The notes below the pieces were generated by a model. The model did not search any database and had not been told where the DNA came from. It saw nothing but the letters and a program-made list of their open reading frames with translations. Positions 10,401 to 19,498 of a stretch of DNA of 64,000 bases are shown here, piece after piece. The translations under genes and the position numbers were made by a program. The stretch's first letter is position 1. The number at the start of each line of letters is the position of its first letter. The stretch is from Anaerolineae bacterium (GTDB taxonomy: Bacteria > Chloroflexota > Anaerolineae > Aggregatilineales > UBA2796): positions 1 through 64,000 of the forward strand of contig JAHBVJ010000038.1 of assembly GCA_019637615.1 (NCBI GenBank). Reading direction: 5' to 3'.

Positions 10401-10763
10401 GCAACGAACCTCGGCAAACTTGGCTATCACCAAGCCTACAGTGGCGATAAGCAGCAAGCGCTGCTCAATCTGCGGGAATGGGCAACGCTCATAGATGCGG
10501 ACGCGCCGGGTGCGATGCAGTTCGGGCTGCTCGGCTGGATCGAGGTGATGATCCACGTCAAGCGCTACGCAGAAGCGGCAGAAGGCATCGGTTTGTATAC
10601 CGCCAATGCGCCCGACCAATACAACGCTATCATCGCCCGTCAGCAGCACCTATGCATCAACGCGCTTGGCGAACCAAAAACGCAGACGATCATCGCACGG
10701 GGCAGCCAGATTTCCCTCTCGGATATGCTCAAACGGATACAACAGGCGTTAGCGGCAATGTAA
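7461..10763 (+). CDS. Ser/Thr protein kinase fused to AAA-type ATPase and TPR repeats
   Basis: The protein has 1100 residues. Residues 14-290 are a Hanks-type kinase: glycine loop GQGGMG (21-26), catalytic Lys43, HAD catalytic loop with Asp161, and DFG at 179-181. A long insertion (about 50-80) separates the Lys from the helix C region. Residues about 313-600 form a STAND/AAA ATPase with Walker A GGESGVGKS (about 341-349) and a Walker B-type LLLDDLQW. The last 400 residues are TPR-like helices. The layout matches large signalling kinases of the PknK/adenylate-cyclase-associated ATPase type. It is probably a cytoplasmic regulator whose ATPase/TPR part binds partner proteins. There is no DNA-binding domain at the C terminus, unlike LuxR-type members. 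Confidence 0.9.
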   Translation: MSEKNITATIANRYRMIEKVGQGGMGAVYRAEDRLTGHLVALKRVELPMRHLHLKHSVNATTSASAQDTRQLSPGMDVNQIALMNEFRILAALRHPNIVSVLDYGLEGGYTPFFTMELLHEPQDISKALFAEHSLQFKVQMLVELLQALIYLHRHHIIHADLKPSNVLVDRENHVRVLDFGLSVQASYARATSGSIPYMAPEVLQGEPITEAADLYAFGLIAYECFTGSYPFDFLDQQFLIDQIINAPPDRLLIERKANRAIADILLRLLAKKPLDRYHNAYQVIQVLCQAVGLPVPDENPLVRESLLQSARFVGRRDQLTLLEDALQRAVLGKGSAWLIGGESGVGKSRLLEEVRIRALVNGVIVVRGQGIREGGLPMQLWHDVLPTVLLSAEVSAEEASILKPVVPTISYLLKYDVDDAPNLDPQAAHERLVTAIVALFQRTATPIVLLLDDLQWAEASLDPLHLLVQSIELIPLFIIGAYRSDDAPQFPTKLPDMLPMMLERLSEDEVGELSAAILGDVEQHHQVVNFLQKETEGNALFLVEALRTLAEDAGTLNQIGNRGLPAHVFPASIREAITRRLGRLPESYLRVLQFAAVAGRQIDLRLLKHITPDVNFDDWLPRCTDSAIIEIAYGRWRFTHDKIRDGVLLNVNAQLYPFLHWRVAEAKEVIYYTNRDDLATSLAEHWHIAGNLEREAYYVIIEGKRLINISAFTEALSLLEATDEQLKQASGHWAEIYRLQVQMLIGEAYLNLDQYTQAQPRYEDSLVMARQQKHVQATADSLVGLARITNGLRADSESSQRLLEEAITAYEAINYQAGVAQALFHLGGNALARGDMDAARTYYERCLRIHYESRNEQGIGNSLGKLGQVAYQEQKYLLARQCLEEALVINQRLSNRRALAHNLLMLGNLALLNHNLVLAETRFREGLNVAQSIDDLDIMSAQINYLTRIYEMQGRLKDVIALYEQTVELARRRNLPTELATNLGKLGYHQAYSGDKQQALLNLREWATLIDADAPGAMQFGLLGWIEVMIHVKRYAEAAEGIGLYTANAPDQYNAIIARQQHLCINALGEPKTQTIIARGSQISLSDMLKRIQQALAAM

Positions 10764-10937
10764 ATCATGCCACCAACCATATCGCCAAAATCGCCAAGCT
10801 GTCCTCATTTCAGCCTCCGCAAAAAATTTACGCGTAAAATATGCCCTTTTCACGCGTCAGGTTTGCTAAAATAAAGCATAACCCTAAAATTGGTTGAACC
10901 GTAAACTTTTCCCGTCCATCAGCGTGTTGGGAGCATT

Positions 10938-12890
10938 ATGTCCGCACTTTTGCGCGTCATCCAACGTCTTGAGGCTACACAACGACCACTTTCGACGCCT
11001 TACATGGTGCCGGGGCTATGGAACGACAGCACGACAGCGCACGCGTTGCAAGTGGATCCCTATTGGTTTTACCGTCACAAGCTGTCGGAGATTATGGCGT
11101 TTGAGCCACAGCCGCTAATTCAAGGCACCGGTGGCGGCGAATGGACGCGCAACGCCATCATCTACAATCTATTCCCGCGCGTGACCACCGCCTTTGACCA
11201 CAACTCGGACGGGCGGCTTGAGATCGCGCCGACGCCGGACGGTTGGCGCGAGACGGGCACGCTCTTGAAGTGCATCGCCCTGCTCCCCTATATTCACAGC
11301 ATGGGCTTCAACGTGATCCACCTGCTGCCGATCATGTCGGTGGGGCAGGATAACAAGAAAGGTACGCTTGGCTCTCCATACTCGATCCGCAACCTGTACA
11401 ACCTCGATCCCAATCTGGACGAACCCGCGTTAGGGTTGACGGTAGATGACTTGTTCGCGGCCTTCGTGGAAGCTGCCCACCGTTTGGGCATCCGCGTGGT
11501 GATGGAATTTGTACTGCGCTTGGCGGCACGCGATGCCGATTGGATTTGTGAGCATCCCGATTGGTTCTACTGGATCAAGGCCGATGTGCCTGACCGCGCC
11601 TCGGCAACCGCCAGCACACGCAGCGTCACCAAGCTGCTGAACACGTTCGGGCCGCCGCAATACAATCAGGACACGCTCAACCTGATCCGGCACAAGATCA
11701 ACACGGGCGATCATTATGACCTGCCCGCGCCGTCGCCGCACTACAAGAGCATGTTCACGCAAGCGCCGCATCCCGATCACATCAAACTGGAGAATGGGCG
11801 CTACATCGGCACGCTGGAAGATGGCACCCGCGTGCGGATTCCGAGCGCGTTCAGCGATTGGCATTTTGACGATAACCAACCGCCATGGACGGACGCCACC
11901 TATTTCCGCATGTATACGCACCCCGATTTCAACTATGTGGCCTACAACACGCTGCGGATTTACGACACACGCCTCGCGCAGCCGGACTGGGTGAACCGCG
12001 ATCTATGGGACGCGCTGATCGGCGTGATCCCGCATTACCAGACCACCTTCGGGATCGACGGCGTGATGATCGATATGGGACACGCCCTGCCGATGACGCT
12101 CAAACAGAGCATCGTGGCGGCGGCGCGCGAAGTCAATTCCGATTTCGCCTTCTGGGATGAGAACTTCGGGATCACGCACCAGAGCCGTCAGGAAGGCTAC
12201 AACGCAGTAATGGGCTACTGGATGCTCGCGGCGCATCACGGCGACGATCTGCGCGGGATGATCAAAGACATTTCCAACTACGTCCATCCGGTGCATTTCT
12301 TCGCCGCGCCGGAAAATCACAACACGCCGCGCGCTGCATCACGCTTAGGCGGCACCACCTATTCGCACTATGCGCTGGCGATGGCGATCACCACGCCGGG
12401 GCTGCCCTTCATCCTGAGCGGCTTTGAACTGGGCGAGACACAGCCGATCAACACCGGACTCGGCTTTAGCGCTGAACAAATGGAAAAATATCCAGTGGAT
12501 AAGCTCCCGCTGTTCAGCGAATGGCAGTTCAATTGGACGCGCCATGATAATCTCGTGAAATCGGTGACGGTAGCGCTCGGCATCCGCAAGCGCTACGAGT
12601 GGCTGTTCACCGATCCCGACCCCGCCACCTTCAGTATCGGCAGTTCGGATAACCCCACCTTCGTCGTGTTTTTGCGCAAGAAAGATGACACTTGCATCTG
12701 CATCATCGGCAACGCCGATCCGTTGAACGAGCAGCGCGGACGTGCCATCTTAGGCGCGCAGTCGCAGCGCGTACCGGGGTTATGGGGCACGGGCGATGCG
12801 GGCATGGATCTGTTCAAAGAGGCCGTCGCGCATGTCGGGTTATCGCCCGCCTACGTGTTGATCGTGGACGGGCATGAAGTCGTCTTATAG
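10938..12890 (+). CDS. GH13-like (alpha-amylase fold) protein with altered third catalytic residue
   Basis: The protein has 650 residues and no signal peptide. The TIM-barrel signatures resemble GlgE-type or other glucan-active GH13 members: EFVLRLAARDADWICEHPDWF (region I vicinity, from 190), GIDGVMIDMGH with Asp379, FWDENFG with Glu408, and region IV PENHNTPRA. In GH13 enzymes region IV normally reads NHD; here it is NHN, so the transition-state-stabilising Asp is replaced by Asn462. Either activity is lost or changed, or the alignment is off by one. A GTTGGGAGCATT leader gives a usable RBS before the ATG. It lies 174 bp after the kinase gene and may share its transcript. Confidence 0.8.
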   Translation: MSALLRVIQRLEATQRPLSTPYMVPGLWNDSTTAHALQVDPYWFYRHKLSEIMAFEPQPLIQGTGGGEWTRNAIIYNLFPRVTTAFDHNSDGRLEIAPTPDGWRETGTLLKCIALLPYIHSMGFNVIHLLPIMSVGQDNKKGTLGSPYSIRNLYNLDPNLDEPALGLTVDDLFAAFVEAAHRLGIRVVMEFVLRLAARDADWICEHPDWFYWIKADVPDRASATASTRSVTKLLNTFGPPQYNQDTLNLIRHKINTGDHYDLPAPSPHYKSMFTQAPHPDHIKLENGRYIGTLEDGTRVRIPSAFSDWHFDDNQPPWTDATYFRMYTHPDFNYVAYNTLRIYDTRLAQPDWVNRDLWDALIGVIPHYQTTFGIDGVMIDMGHALPMTLKQSIVAAAREVNSDFAFWDENFGITHQSRQEGYNAVMGYWMLAAHHGDDLRGMIKDISNYVHPVHFFAAPENHNTPRAASRLGGTTYSHYALAMAITTPGLPFILSGFELGETQPINTGLGFSAEQMEKYPVDKLPLFSEWQFNWTRHDNLVKSVTVALGIRKRYEWLFTDPDPATFSIGSSDNPTFVVFLRKKDDTCICIIGNADPLNEQRGRAILGAQSQRVPGLWGTGDAGMDLFKEAVAHVGLSPAYVLIVDGHEVVL

Positions 12891-12926
12891 GCGATTTAGC
12901 TGCGCAACCTTAAGTAGCGTGGATAG

Positions 12927-14000
12927 CTAATTCACCTTCACGCGCCACGCCTCGATGATTTCCTCTTGTCCATCTTGGGCGCGGACAATCAATTGACCGT
13001 TGTCATCGACGCGGACGACGGTCACGCTGTTCGTTCCGACGAGTTTGCCGACAGGTTCACCCGGTCGGTTAGGCAGAAATAGTCGCGCCTCGATATTTTC
13101 GGTCAGCGGCGCCACGCGTGCATCTGCCGTAAAGTCGGGAATACGTTGGGCTGGTTTCCCCTCAGGGCGCAATCGCAGATACCCGCCATCAAAGGTCTGT
13201 TGCGTAATATAGCCGAGCACGTAGCTAGGATAAATGGGAATGCCGACGGTTTGCATCATGTCAAACATTGCGGGCATTTTGTCGCTGAATTGTTCCTTGA
13301 GATATTCAAAATCTTCTGCCACAGCGGGTGAGCTAAATCGGTCTACATTGGCGAGTCCGCTTTTTTGTACGTCGAAAAACTTATTGCCAATAACCACAAA
13401 CGAGGCCGGTGTATCTGCCGTTATGGCCGATACCGTGATCTCTAGGTTCGCGTTGGCTTGGTTTATTTGGGCAACGTGAAAATTAATCAGATGGTTATCG
13501 GCGCTGGACTGAAACCGAAAGGCGAACACGCCCTGATACGGGCTGGCGAGTTTGTCACTGCCGCCCACTTGTACGGTGAGGCCATAAGCTGAGGAGACGG
13601 GGATATGTAAAGTATTTTGAGTAACGGAGATATTGAGTACCTTCGATAACTGGCTAATATCAACGGCGCAGTCCGCACTATTCAATAAATTCTCTGCACT
13701 GGTCAGCCGCGCGACTTCCATGCCAAGACGGTAGCCACCGGTAGGCGCATCCGTAGTCACACGTAACAGCGCCGCATTCACAGGTTGATTGCTGAACACG
13801 GTGATAGTCGCGTCGATCGGAATGACTACTCCGAACAACGTTGTGTCACGGAATCCGATGACGTACGGCGCGCCATCTTCCGGATTATTGGGCATGACGC
13901 AGAGCAGCACGACTTTGGGAGCATCCTGAGCCTGAACGCGCGGCATACTCGCTGCAAAGTGCATCATCAGGCATAGGACAACGACGATTTTTAGACGCAT
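12927..14000 (-). CDS. Secreted hypothetical protein
   Basis: The 357-residue protein has a clear Sec signal (MRLK, then a hydrophobic stretch to about residue 20, with cleavage near VQAQD). The mature part is beta-rich, and the last 75 residues (ARLFLPNRPGEPVGK..VTVVRVDDNGQLIVRAQDG) look like an SH3-like domain. No catalytic motif was recognised. It lies 33 bp downstream of the membrane kinase gene on the same strand, so it is probably its operon partner and could be an extracytoplasmic input or substrate of that system. Confidence 0.7.
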   Translation of the reverse strand: MRLKIVVVLCLMMHFAASMPRVQAQDAPKVVLLCVMPNNPEDGAPYVIGFRDTTLFGVVIPIDATITVFSNQPVNAALLRVTTDAPTGGYRLGMEVARLTSAENLLNSADCAVDISQLSKVLNISVTQNTLHIPVSSAYGLTVQVGGSDKLASPYQGVFAFRFQSSADNHLINFHVAQINQANANLEITVSAITADTPASFVVIGNKFFDVQKSGLANVDRFSSPAVAEDFEYLKEQFSDKMPAMFDMMQTVGIPIYPSYVLGYITQQTFDGGYLRLRPEGKPAQRIPDFTADARVAPLTENIEARLFLPNRPGEPVGKLVGTNSVTVVRVDDNGQLIVRAQDGQEEIIEAWRVKVN

Positions 14001-14033
14001 AGATTCTCCGATGCTTTGCGAACCTAGCTGTGT

Positions 14034-15971
14034 TTAAGGCTGATAGACAACACAGCGAAAGGCAAAATCCCGATTCATTTCAATCGCCTCATCTACCATT
14101 TGTGCGAGCTGGAAAGGGATCGTTCCATCCCACACAGCCGCTCGCCCTGCGCTTGCCTCGGAAGCAATCAACCCACCTTGCTTATCTACGCCGAGCCATT
14201 CGGGCTGGAACGCCGTGACTCTGATTTCGCTCGGAAGACTCATCAGCAGCATGATTTCTTCATCCGTAGGCAAACGACCACCGCGCCAGTTGCAAAAATT
14301 CGCGGCATTCAGCCAACTTAAGCCGATGATGGGGCCAGTCACGGAAGCATAGGAATATAAGGAACAATCGCCGCGATCAACGCAGAACCGATACTGTGAC
14401 ACACTGACGGGAAACAGGTCGATCCACAAGGTTTTACCAGTGCATTCCGCAGGTTCAGCGCTCCTGATCGGTGTGCAAGGGGTGCTGGAAGGCAGCGACA
14501 GCATATCGAACGGAATAAGGCTCTGTCCCTTGTTCAACAAGATCGTTTTGTGTTGATAATACGCGGGCGTAGGCGAAGGCGTAACCGTAGGCGGGATCGC
14601 CGTAAATGTTGGGGTACTGGTCGCGCTCGGCAGCGGCGTTTCGCTCGGCGGGATCAGACTCGGCGTGAACGTCCATGTGAGCGTGAAAGTTGGCGGCAGC
14701 GGGGTCACGGTGGCGGTTTCGGTGGACGGTTCCGTTGGCGCGAGTGTCGGTAACGTGATCGGCACGCTGGTCGGCGGCACAACTTCGGTCGGCACGCTGA
14801 TTGGCGGCGTAGTCGGCGGAATCTCCGTAGCCGAAGGTAGCGGCGTCAGCGTAACGGTAGGCGCTTGTGCTGCTTGCGTCGCAGGTAAGGGTGAAGCCGC
14901 CACGGGGCTAGGCAGAGTCGTGCTCGTAGCATTTTCGATCAGACTCAGAAATCCAAATTCCGGTCTGAGCATCAAGGCAACGACCCCGAACACGATCACG
15001 CTGCACAACGCCAAAATGATGCTCACCGTCACCCGCTGACCACGCGGCGGTTGGGATAGCGAATTGCTGACTTGCACCGAGCGACTGATGGCCTCGACCA
15101 CCGAGCGCGCGATACGTGGGGTGACGAAGTTCGCTGTTCCGTGGGTGCCATCCGCCGTCGAGTCGTCCTCGGCATCCGCTTGATCATCGGGCTGCGGTTC
15201 ACCGAGGGCATCGGCAAAGGCGCGCGCGAATTCACCCGCCGAGGCAAAAGTATCTTCTTCGCGCTCGGCCACGGCCTTGGAGACGATTTCCATGACGGAC
15301 GCCGGAATCGACGCATATACCCACGTCTCATCGATTCGCGTCAGCTTGATGTCGCCCGATAGCAGTTGGTAGATGATCACGCCAAGCGCGTAGACATCGG
15401 TCTTGCGTGTAGCGGGCGCGCCCATCTTCCGTGCGCGGGACATGTATTTCGGCGTGCCCATCGCGAAGCCGGGGTTGGTCAGGGTATCCGAGTCTTCCCG
15501 CTTGGCGATGCCAAAATCGGTCAGAATCGCGTTGTCGTGCTCATCGAGCAGGATATTATCCGGCTTGATGTCCCGATGCAGATATTTCTGATCATGCGCG
15601 TAATCGATGGCATCCGCAACTTGACCGAGCAATCGGGAGACTTCGTGCGCGGTGAAGCGCTTGCCTTGCCGCAGCACATCCTTGAGCGTGCCACGTGGAT
15701 AGAACGGCATCGCGAACCAGATCAGGCTGCCTTCCGTATTGGAATCAAGCAGCGGGATGATGTGCGGGTGTTGTAAGACCTTGAGCGATTCGATTTCGGA
15801 AATGAAACGGGTTCTAGCTTCGTCGTTATCTTGGAATTCGGGGTGCAGCGCCTTGATTGCCACCAGCTTGCGAGAGCCTAATCTGGGCTGTGCCAGATAC
15901 ACGATACCCATGCCACCGGCCCCTAGTGATCTTACGATTTTGTAAGGCCCAATGCGCTTTGGATTGCTCAT
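14034..15971 (-). CDS. Membrane Ser/Thr kinase with extracellular sulfatase-modifying-factor-like domain
   Basis: The protein has 645 residues. The N-terminal kinase domain (about 10-270) has GAGGMG (18-23), Lys40, HRDIKPDN (Asp134) and DFG (152-154). A single membrane helix lies near 311-333, followed by a Thr/Pro/Ser linker of about 140 residues. The C-terminal domain (about 485-645) has hallmarks of the FGE/SUMF1 fold: LSWLNAANFCNWRGGRLPTDEE and DFAFRCV. The Cys pair needed for formylglycine formation is not evident, so this is more likely a ligand- or wall-binding sensor than an enzyme. It has the topology of bacterial sensor kinases, with cytoplasmic kinase and outer-face receptor. The downstream secreted protein is 33 bp away. 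Confidence 0.9.
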   Translation of the reverse strand: MSNPKRIGPYKIVRSLGAGGMGIVYLAQPRLGSRKLVAIKALHPEFQDNDEARTRFISEIESLKVLQHPHIIPLLDSNTEGSLIWFAMPFYPRGTLKDVLRQGKRFTAHEVSRLLGQVADAIDYAHDQKYLHRDIKPDNILLDEHDNAILTDFGIAKREDSDTLTNPGFAMGTPKYMSRARKMGAPATRKTDVYALGVIIYQLLSGDIKLTRIDETWVYASIPASVMEIVSKAVAEREEDTFASAGEFARAFADALGEPQPDDQADAEDDSTADGTHGTANFVTPRIARSVVEAISRSVQVSNSLSQPPRGQRVTVSIILALCSVIVFGVVALMLRPEFGFLSLIENATSTTLPSPVAASPLPATQAAQAPTVTLTPLPSATEIPPTTPPISVPTEVVPPTSVPITLPTLAPTEPSTETATVTPLPPTFTLTWTFTPSLIPPSETPLPSATSTPTFTAIPPTVTPSPTPAYYQHKTILLNKGQSLIPFDMLSLPSSTPCTPIRSAEPAECTGKTLWIDLFPVSVSQYRFCVDRGDCSLYSYASVTGPIIGLSWLNAANFCNWRGGRLPTDEEIMLLMSLPSEIRVTAFQPEWLGVDKQGGLIASEASAGRAAVWDGTIPFQLAQMVDEAIEMNRDFAFRCVVYQP

Positions 15972-16222
15972 ACAGGTAGGTCAGCTTTAACTCTGCTAAA
16001 CAGCAATGTCGCGTCTAGTTGAAGTCTGAATATAGAAACGTACTATCATATTACTGTACAACACTTCACGCTGCAATATCGTAGAAATGAAACCTACACA
16101 GCAAAACAGAACACCCTTATAATGAGGGCTACCGATGAAACTTGCGTTGTAGTTGCGTGTTACTGTTGTTTGGAATAATCATGATTCAGATAGTTGCAGT
16201 AGTTGCAGGGATGAATTGAATT

Positions 16223-17362
16223 ATGGTGGGCAAGGAACCTTCACAGAATATGCAAATCACGCGGTGGGTCTTGATCTCATTCTTGACCATCGTGATGTTC
16301 TTCGCGATATGGTTGATCCGTGACATCGTGATGCTGATCTTGACAGCCATCATCTTTGCCGTGCTGCTCACCTCGCCCATTCGCTTCTTCACGCGGCTAA
16401 ACATTCGGCGTCCGGTGGCCGTGCTGCTCACCGTCATCATCGTCATCGGCGTGGTCGCGCTGGCGATCACGGTGGTGCTGCCGCCGCTGCTAGAGCAGAT
16501 CAGCACGTTGGTTAGCCAGACGATCCCTAGCGCGACCAAACAGCTTCAGGAAGAACTCAAGCCGGATGTGCTCACCGCGCGCTATCCATTCTTACAAGGG
16601 CTGCTGCAAAACGTCGATCTGCAAACCACCTTCAACCAGATTTCATCCCAAGTGGTGGAGCGGGTAGCAACTTTCAGCAGTCAGATTTTCCCGTTCGTCG
16701 GGAGCGTATTATCGACCTTCCTCAGCATCCTGATCATCATCTTTTTGTCGCTGTACTTCATCGCTGACCCCAAAACCCACAGCGACGGCATGATCCGGCT
16801 GTTCCCGAAGTCGTATCGCCCCCGCGCCAACGAGATCATGGTCGAGCTGTTCCACGCCATCCGCCACTATCTGAAGGCGCAGTTAGTATTGATGCTGCTG
16901 ATCGGCATCAGCACGGGCATCATGTTGGCGATTCTGGGCGTGCCGCTGTATTCCGCCTTGGGGACGATCACCGGCTTGTTCTCGTTCGTGCCCAACTTCG
17001 GCCCGATCATCGCGCTCATCCCGATCCTCGCGGTCGCCATCATCAACACGCCCGATAAAATTCTGCTGATCGTGTTGGTGTTTTACATCCTGCAATTCGT
17101 ACAGAGCCAGATCATCACGCCGCTGCTGCTCGGTCAGGGTGTCAACCTGCCGCCAGCCGTGATCTTGCTGTCGCAGATCATCGCGGGCATCTTCTTCGGC
17201 TTCCTTGGCCTGCTGCTGGCGGTGCCCTTAGCCGCCATCATCGTAACCTTGATCCGCGAGGTGTACATCAAGGATATTCTGGGCGACAAAGGCGAATCCT
17301 TGTTAGCCAAGCCGCCGCCATTGTTAGATACTCAGTTTAAGCCAGCCTCTGGCACGGACTAG
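16223..17362 (+). CDS. AI-2E family transporter (PerM/UPF0118 type)
   Basis: The 379-residue polytopic membrane protein has about seven to eight hydrophobic segments. The family pattern is clear: an N-terminal pair of helices, a hydrophilic middle (about 95-165) and a C-terminal block with FVPNFGPIIALIPILAVAI and FGFLGLLLAVPLAAII. Members export small signals such as autoinducer-2 or act as Na+/H+ antiporters. Substrate cannot be inferred here. It is a single-gene unit: the upstream gene is divergent and a strong terminator follows. Confidence 0.9.
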   Translation: MVGKEPSQNMQITRWVLISFLTIVMFFAIWLIRDIVMLILTAIIFAVLLTSPIRFFTRLNIRRPVAVLLTVIIVIGVVALAITVVLPPLLEQISTLVSQTIPSATKQLQEELKPDVLTARYPFLQGLLQNVDLQTTFNQISSQVVERVATFSSQIFPFVGSVLSTFLSILIIIFLSLYFIADPKTHSDGMIRLFPKSYRPRANEIMVELFHAIRHYLKAQLVLMLLIGISTGIMLAILGVPLYSALGTITGLFSFVPNFGPIIALIPILAVAIINTPDKILLIVLVFYILQFVQSQIITPLLLGQGVNLPPAVILLSQIIAGIFFGFLGLLLAVPLAAIIVTLIREVYIKDILGDKGESLLAKPPPLLDTQFKPASGTD

Positions 17363-17392
17363 GCTGGCCCATCACGCCATGACGTTGCTGAT

Positions 17393-17434
17393 AAGAGCTG
17401 TCCCCCATATGATCAATGCGGGGACAGCTCTTTT
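17393..17434 (+). terminator. Rho-independent terminator
   Basis: A 13-bp perfect stem (AAGAGCTGTCCCC at 17393-17405, GGGGACAGCTCTT at 17420-17432) ends in TTTT. It lies about 30 bp after the AI-2E transporter stop codon. Confidence 0.85.
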
Positions 17435-17461
17435 GATGATAAACAGGGGAGAAAACTCACG

Positions 17462-17941
17462 ATGAATGCCAGTGACATTTTGAAGTATGGCAACGGGACG
17501 CTGCAACGCTCGATCAGCGATTTGACCGAGGCGCAGTGGACGACCAACGGTGCGTGCGGGATATGGTCGCCTAAAGACATTATGGCGCATCTCGCTTCGT
17601 ACGAATATGTGCTCGTGGACGTTCTGGGGCAGTTCGCGGGCATCCAGAGCAAGCCACACCTCGATCAATATTTGGCGATGGGAGCCGCTTTCAATGATGA
17701 ATTGGTGAAGCAGCATAGCGATCTGTCGCCGCAATCGATGGTCGCGTACTACAACTCGGCGCACGAAGAGAGCATGACGCTGATCAAGCAGCTTACGCCC
17801 GAACTGCTGCGGACACCCGGCACGCTGCCGTGGTACGGCGCGGAATACGCCTTGGACGACTACATCGTCTACGCCTTCTACGGGCATAAACGCGAACACA
17901 GCGCCCAGATCGACGCGTTCAAGGATAGGCTGAAGGCGTAA
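17462..17941 (+). CDS. DinB/maleylpyruvate isomerase-like four-helix protein
   Basis: The 159-residue soluble protein has the DinB-superfamily pattern: a first helix, then WSPKDIMAHLASYEYV with a candidate metal His, a middle helix pair, and a C-terminal HKREHSAQI helix with two more His. The spacing of these histidines fits the usual three-His metal site. Such proteins are metal-dependent transferases or damage-induced proteins of unknown substrate. The RBS AGGGGAG precedes the ATG. It is likely co-transcribed with the ABC ATPase gene that starts 96 bp later. Confidence 0.8.
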   Translation: MNASDILKYGNGTLQRSISDLTEAQWTTNGACGIWSPKDIMAHLASYEYVLVDVLGQFAGIQSKPHLDQYLAMGAAFNDELVKQHSDLSPQSMVAYYNSAHEESMTLIKQLTPELLRTPGTLPWYGAEYALDDYIVYAFYGHKREHSAQIDAFKDRLKA

Positions 17942-18037
17942 CCCACGCTTCGAGCACGCGCGCTCAACGCTGCGGGAGCCGTGCGCATGGTCATGGTAGT
18001 ATCGACGGTGCGCAGTCATCACCGGAGCGAGCGCCCG

Positions 18038-18949
18038 ATGCATGTGTACGAGATCGCCAACCTGACCAAACGCTATGCCGAGCAGGGCGAAGCCGCCAAC
18101 GACGACATCTCGTTGACCATCGAACAAGGCGAGATCTTCGGCCTGCTCGGTGATAACGGTGCGGGCAAATCGACGCTGATCAAGCAGATGGCGAATTTGC
18201 TCAGGCCGACGCATGGCAGTATCACGTTGTTCGGGAAGCCGCTGAACAGTGACGCGCTGTACACGCCCGGCAACATCGGGTACATGCCGCAGAGTGGTTT
18301 GGCACTGAATATGCTGACCGTGCGCGAGTGCTTGTACTTCACGTCCCATTTGCGCGGCCTCTCGCGCCCTGATGCCCGCGCCGAACGGGATCGGCTGATC
18401 GCGCAGTGGGACTTAGGGCGGATTCGGGATCGGGCGACGAGCAAACTCAGCGGCGGGCAAAAGCGCTTGGTGCTGATGGCGACCAGTGCAGCGGCTTCTC
18501 CGCCCGTCCTGCTGCTGGATGAACCGACCAACGACCTCGATCCGCAGCATCGGCTGCTCGTCTGGGACACGCTGCGCACGATCAACCGCGAACGCGGCAC
18601 CACGATCATCTTCATCACGCACAACGCCATCGAAGCCGAGAAGATCATCCAGCGGGTGGGCATCATGCAGCATGGGCGCTTGCTGGCGGTCGGGCGTCCG
18701 GGCGCGCTCAAGGCAGAGTTAAACCAACAACTGCGGCTGGACATCAGCTTCGATCCGGCGCAGCCTCCCGTGCTGCCAGTAGATTCGCACAACCGACGGC
18801 ATGAGATCGCGTCTGGGCGCTGGCAACTGCTGATCGAGCGCGATCAGGCGTCGGCTTACCTCGATGCGCTGAACGCCGCGCCCGGGCTGGAAGACTTCCG
18901 TCTGAGCACCGCCACCCTCGAAGACCTGTACTTCTCGCTGGCGAGGTGA
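18038..18949 (+). CDS. ABC transporter ATP-binding protein
   Basis: The 303-residue nucleotide-binding subunit has Walker A GDNGAGKST, signature LSGGQKR, Walker B VLLLDEPTNDLD and the switch His in FITHN. A C-terminal extension of about 80 residues resembles that of exporter-type ATPases of the drug/antibiotic ABC class. The ATG at 18038 is chosen over a GTG at 17981 because GGAG sits 10 nt before it and the domain begins directly after. No permease gene is adjacent, so the membrane partner must be encoded elsewhere. Confidence 0.88.
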   Translation: MHVYEIANLTKRYAEQGEAANDDISLTIEQGEIFGLLGDNGAGKSTLIKQMANLLRPTHGSITLFGKPLNSDALYTPGNIGYMPQSGLALNMLTVRECLYFTSHLRGLSRPDARAERDRLIAQWDLGRIRDRATSKLSGGQKRLVLMATSAAASPPVLLLDEPTNDLDPQHRLLVWDTLRTINRERGTTIIFITHNAIEAEKIIQRVGIMQHGRLLAVGRPGALKAELNQQLRLDISFDPAQPPVLPVDSHNRRHEIASGRWQLLIERDQASAYLDALNAAPGLEDFRLSTATLEDLYFSLAR

Positions 18950-19105
18950 TCGCGCCGTCTTGCTGAACAAATGTCAGCACGGGGATCGCGGTGAATTGAG
19001 TATTTCGAATGTGTTGCACGGTCTAGCCCAGAAGTAAACCATGTACTTATTCCTGAAGTGGTTTATACTGACAACGCGTAAGCCAAAGCCAATTAGTCGT
19101 TGAAA

Positions 19106-19498
19106 ATGATCCCTATGAAAATGAAACCCCAACGGTCACTCCTCATCATCCTTCAAAAGATGCGTATCCCCGATTTGGGCGCGATCCAGCGCGTCGGTGA
19201 TTTAGCGATGACCCGTGCGAAGTTGGATGTACACGCTGGCAACGGTCAGGGACACTACTATCTTCTCGAATTCGATCACGAGAACATCGCCCGCGCCATC
19301 TACGTCGATGAAAGTGGCGCAGCACAATCACCGAAGTTGTTGCAGATCGAGGAATATGTAGCCGAACCCGCTGAAGCTGTGTCGATTGAAGGCAAGATGG
19401 CGCGGCTAGATACGACGTATCAGCCTGAACCGCTGCCGCAGTTTCGCAAACGTATGATCGATGAAAAGACAGCACACGACGCGAAACTAGTGAAGTAA
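19106..19498 (+). CDS. Hypothetical protein
   Basis: The product is about 130 residues, with several closely spaced possible starts (TTG 19100, ATG 19106, 19115, 19121) and no clear RBS. It has a mixed alpha/beta pattern (VGDLAMTRAKLDVHAGNGQ, YYLLEFDHENIARAIYVDE) and a charged C terminus. No motif was recognised. It stands alone between the ABC ATPase and the AT-rich island; it is credible because of its length and composition, and its function is unknown. Confidence 0.5.
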   Translation: MIPMKMKPQRSLLIILQKMRIPDLGAIQRVGDLAMTRAKLDVHAGNGQGHYYLLEFDHENIARAIYVDESGAAQSPKLLQIEEYVAEPAEAVSIEGKMARLDTTYQPEPLPQFRKRMIDEKTAHDAKLVK

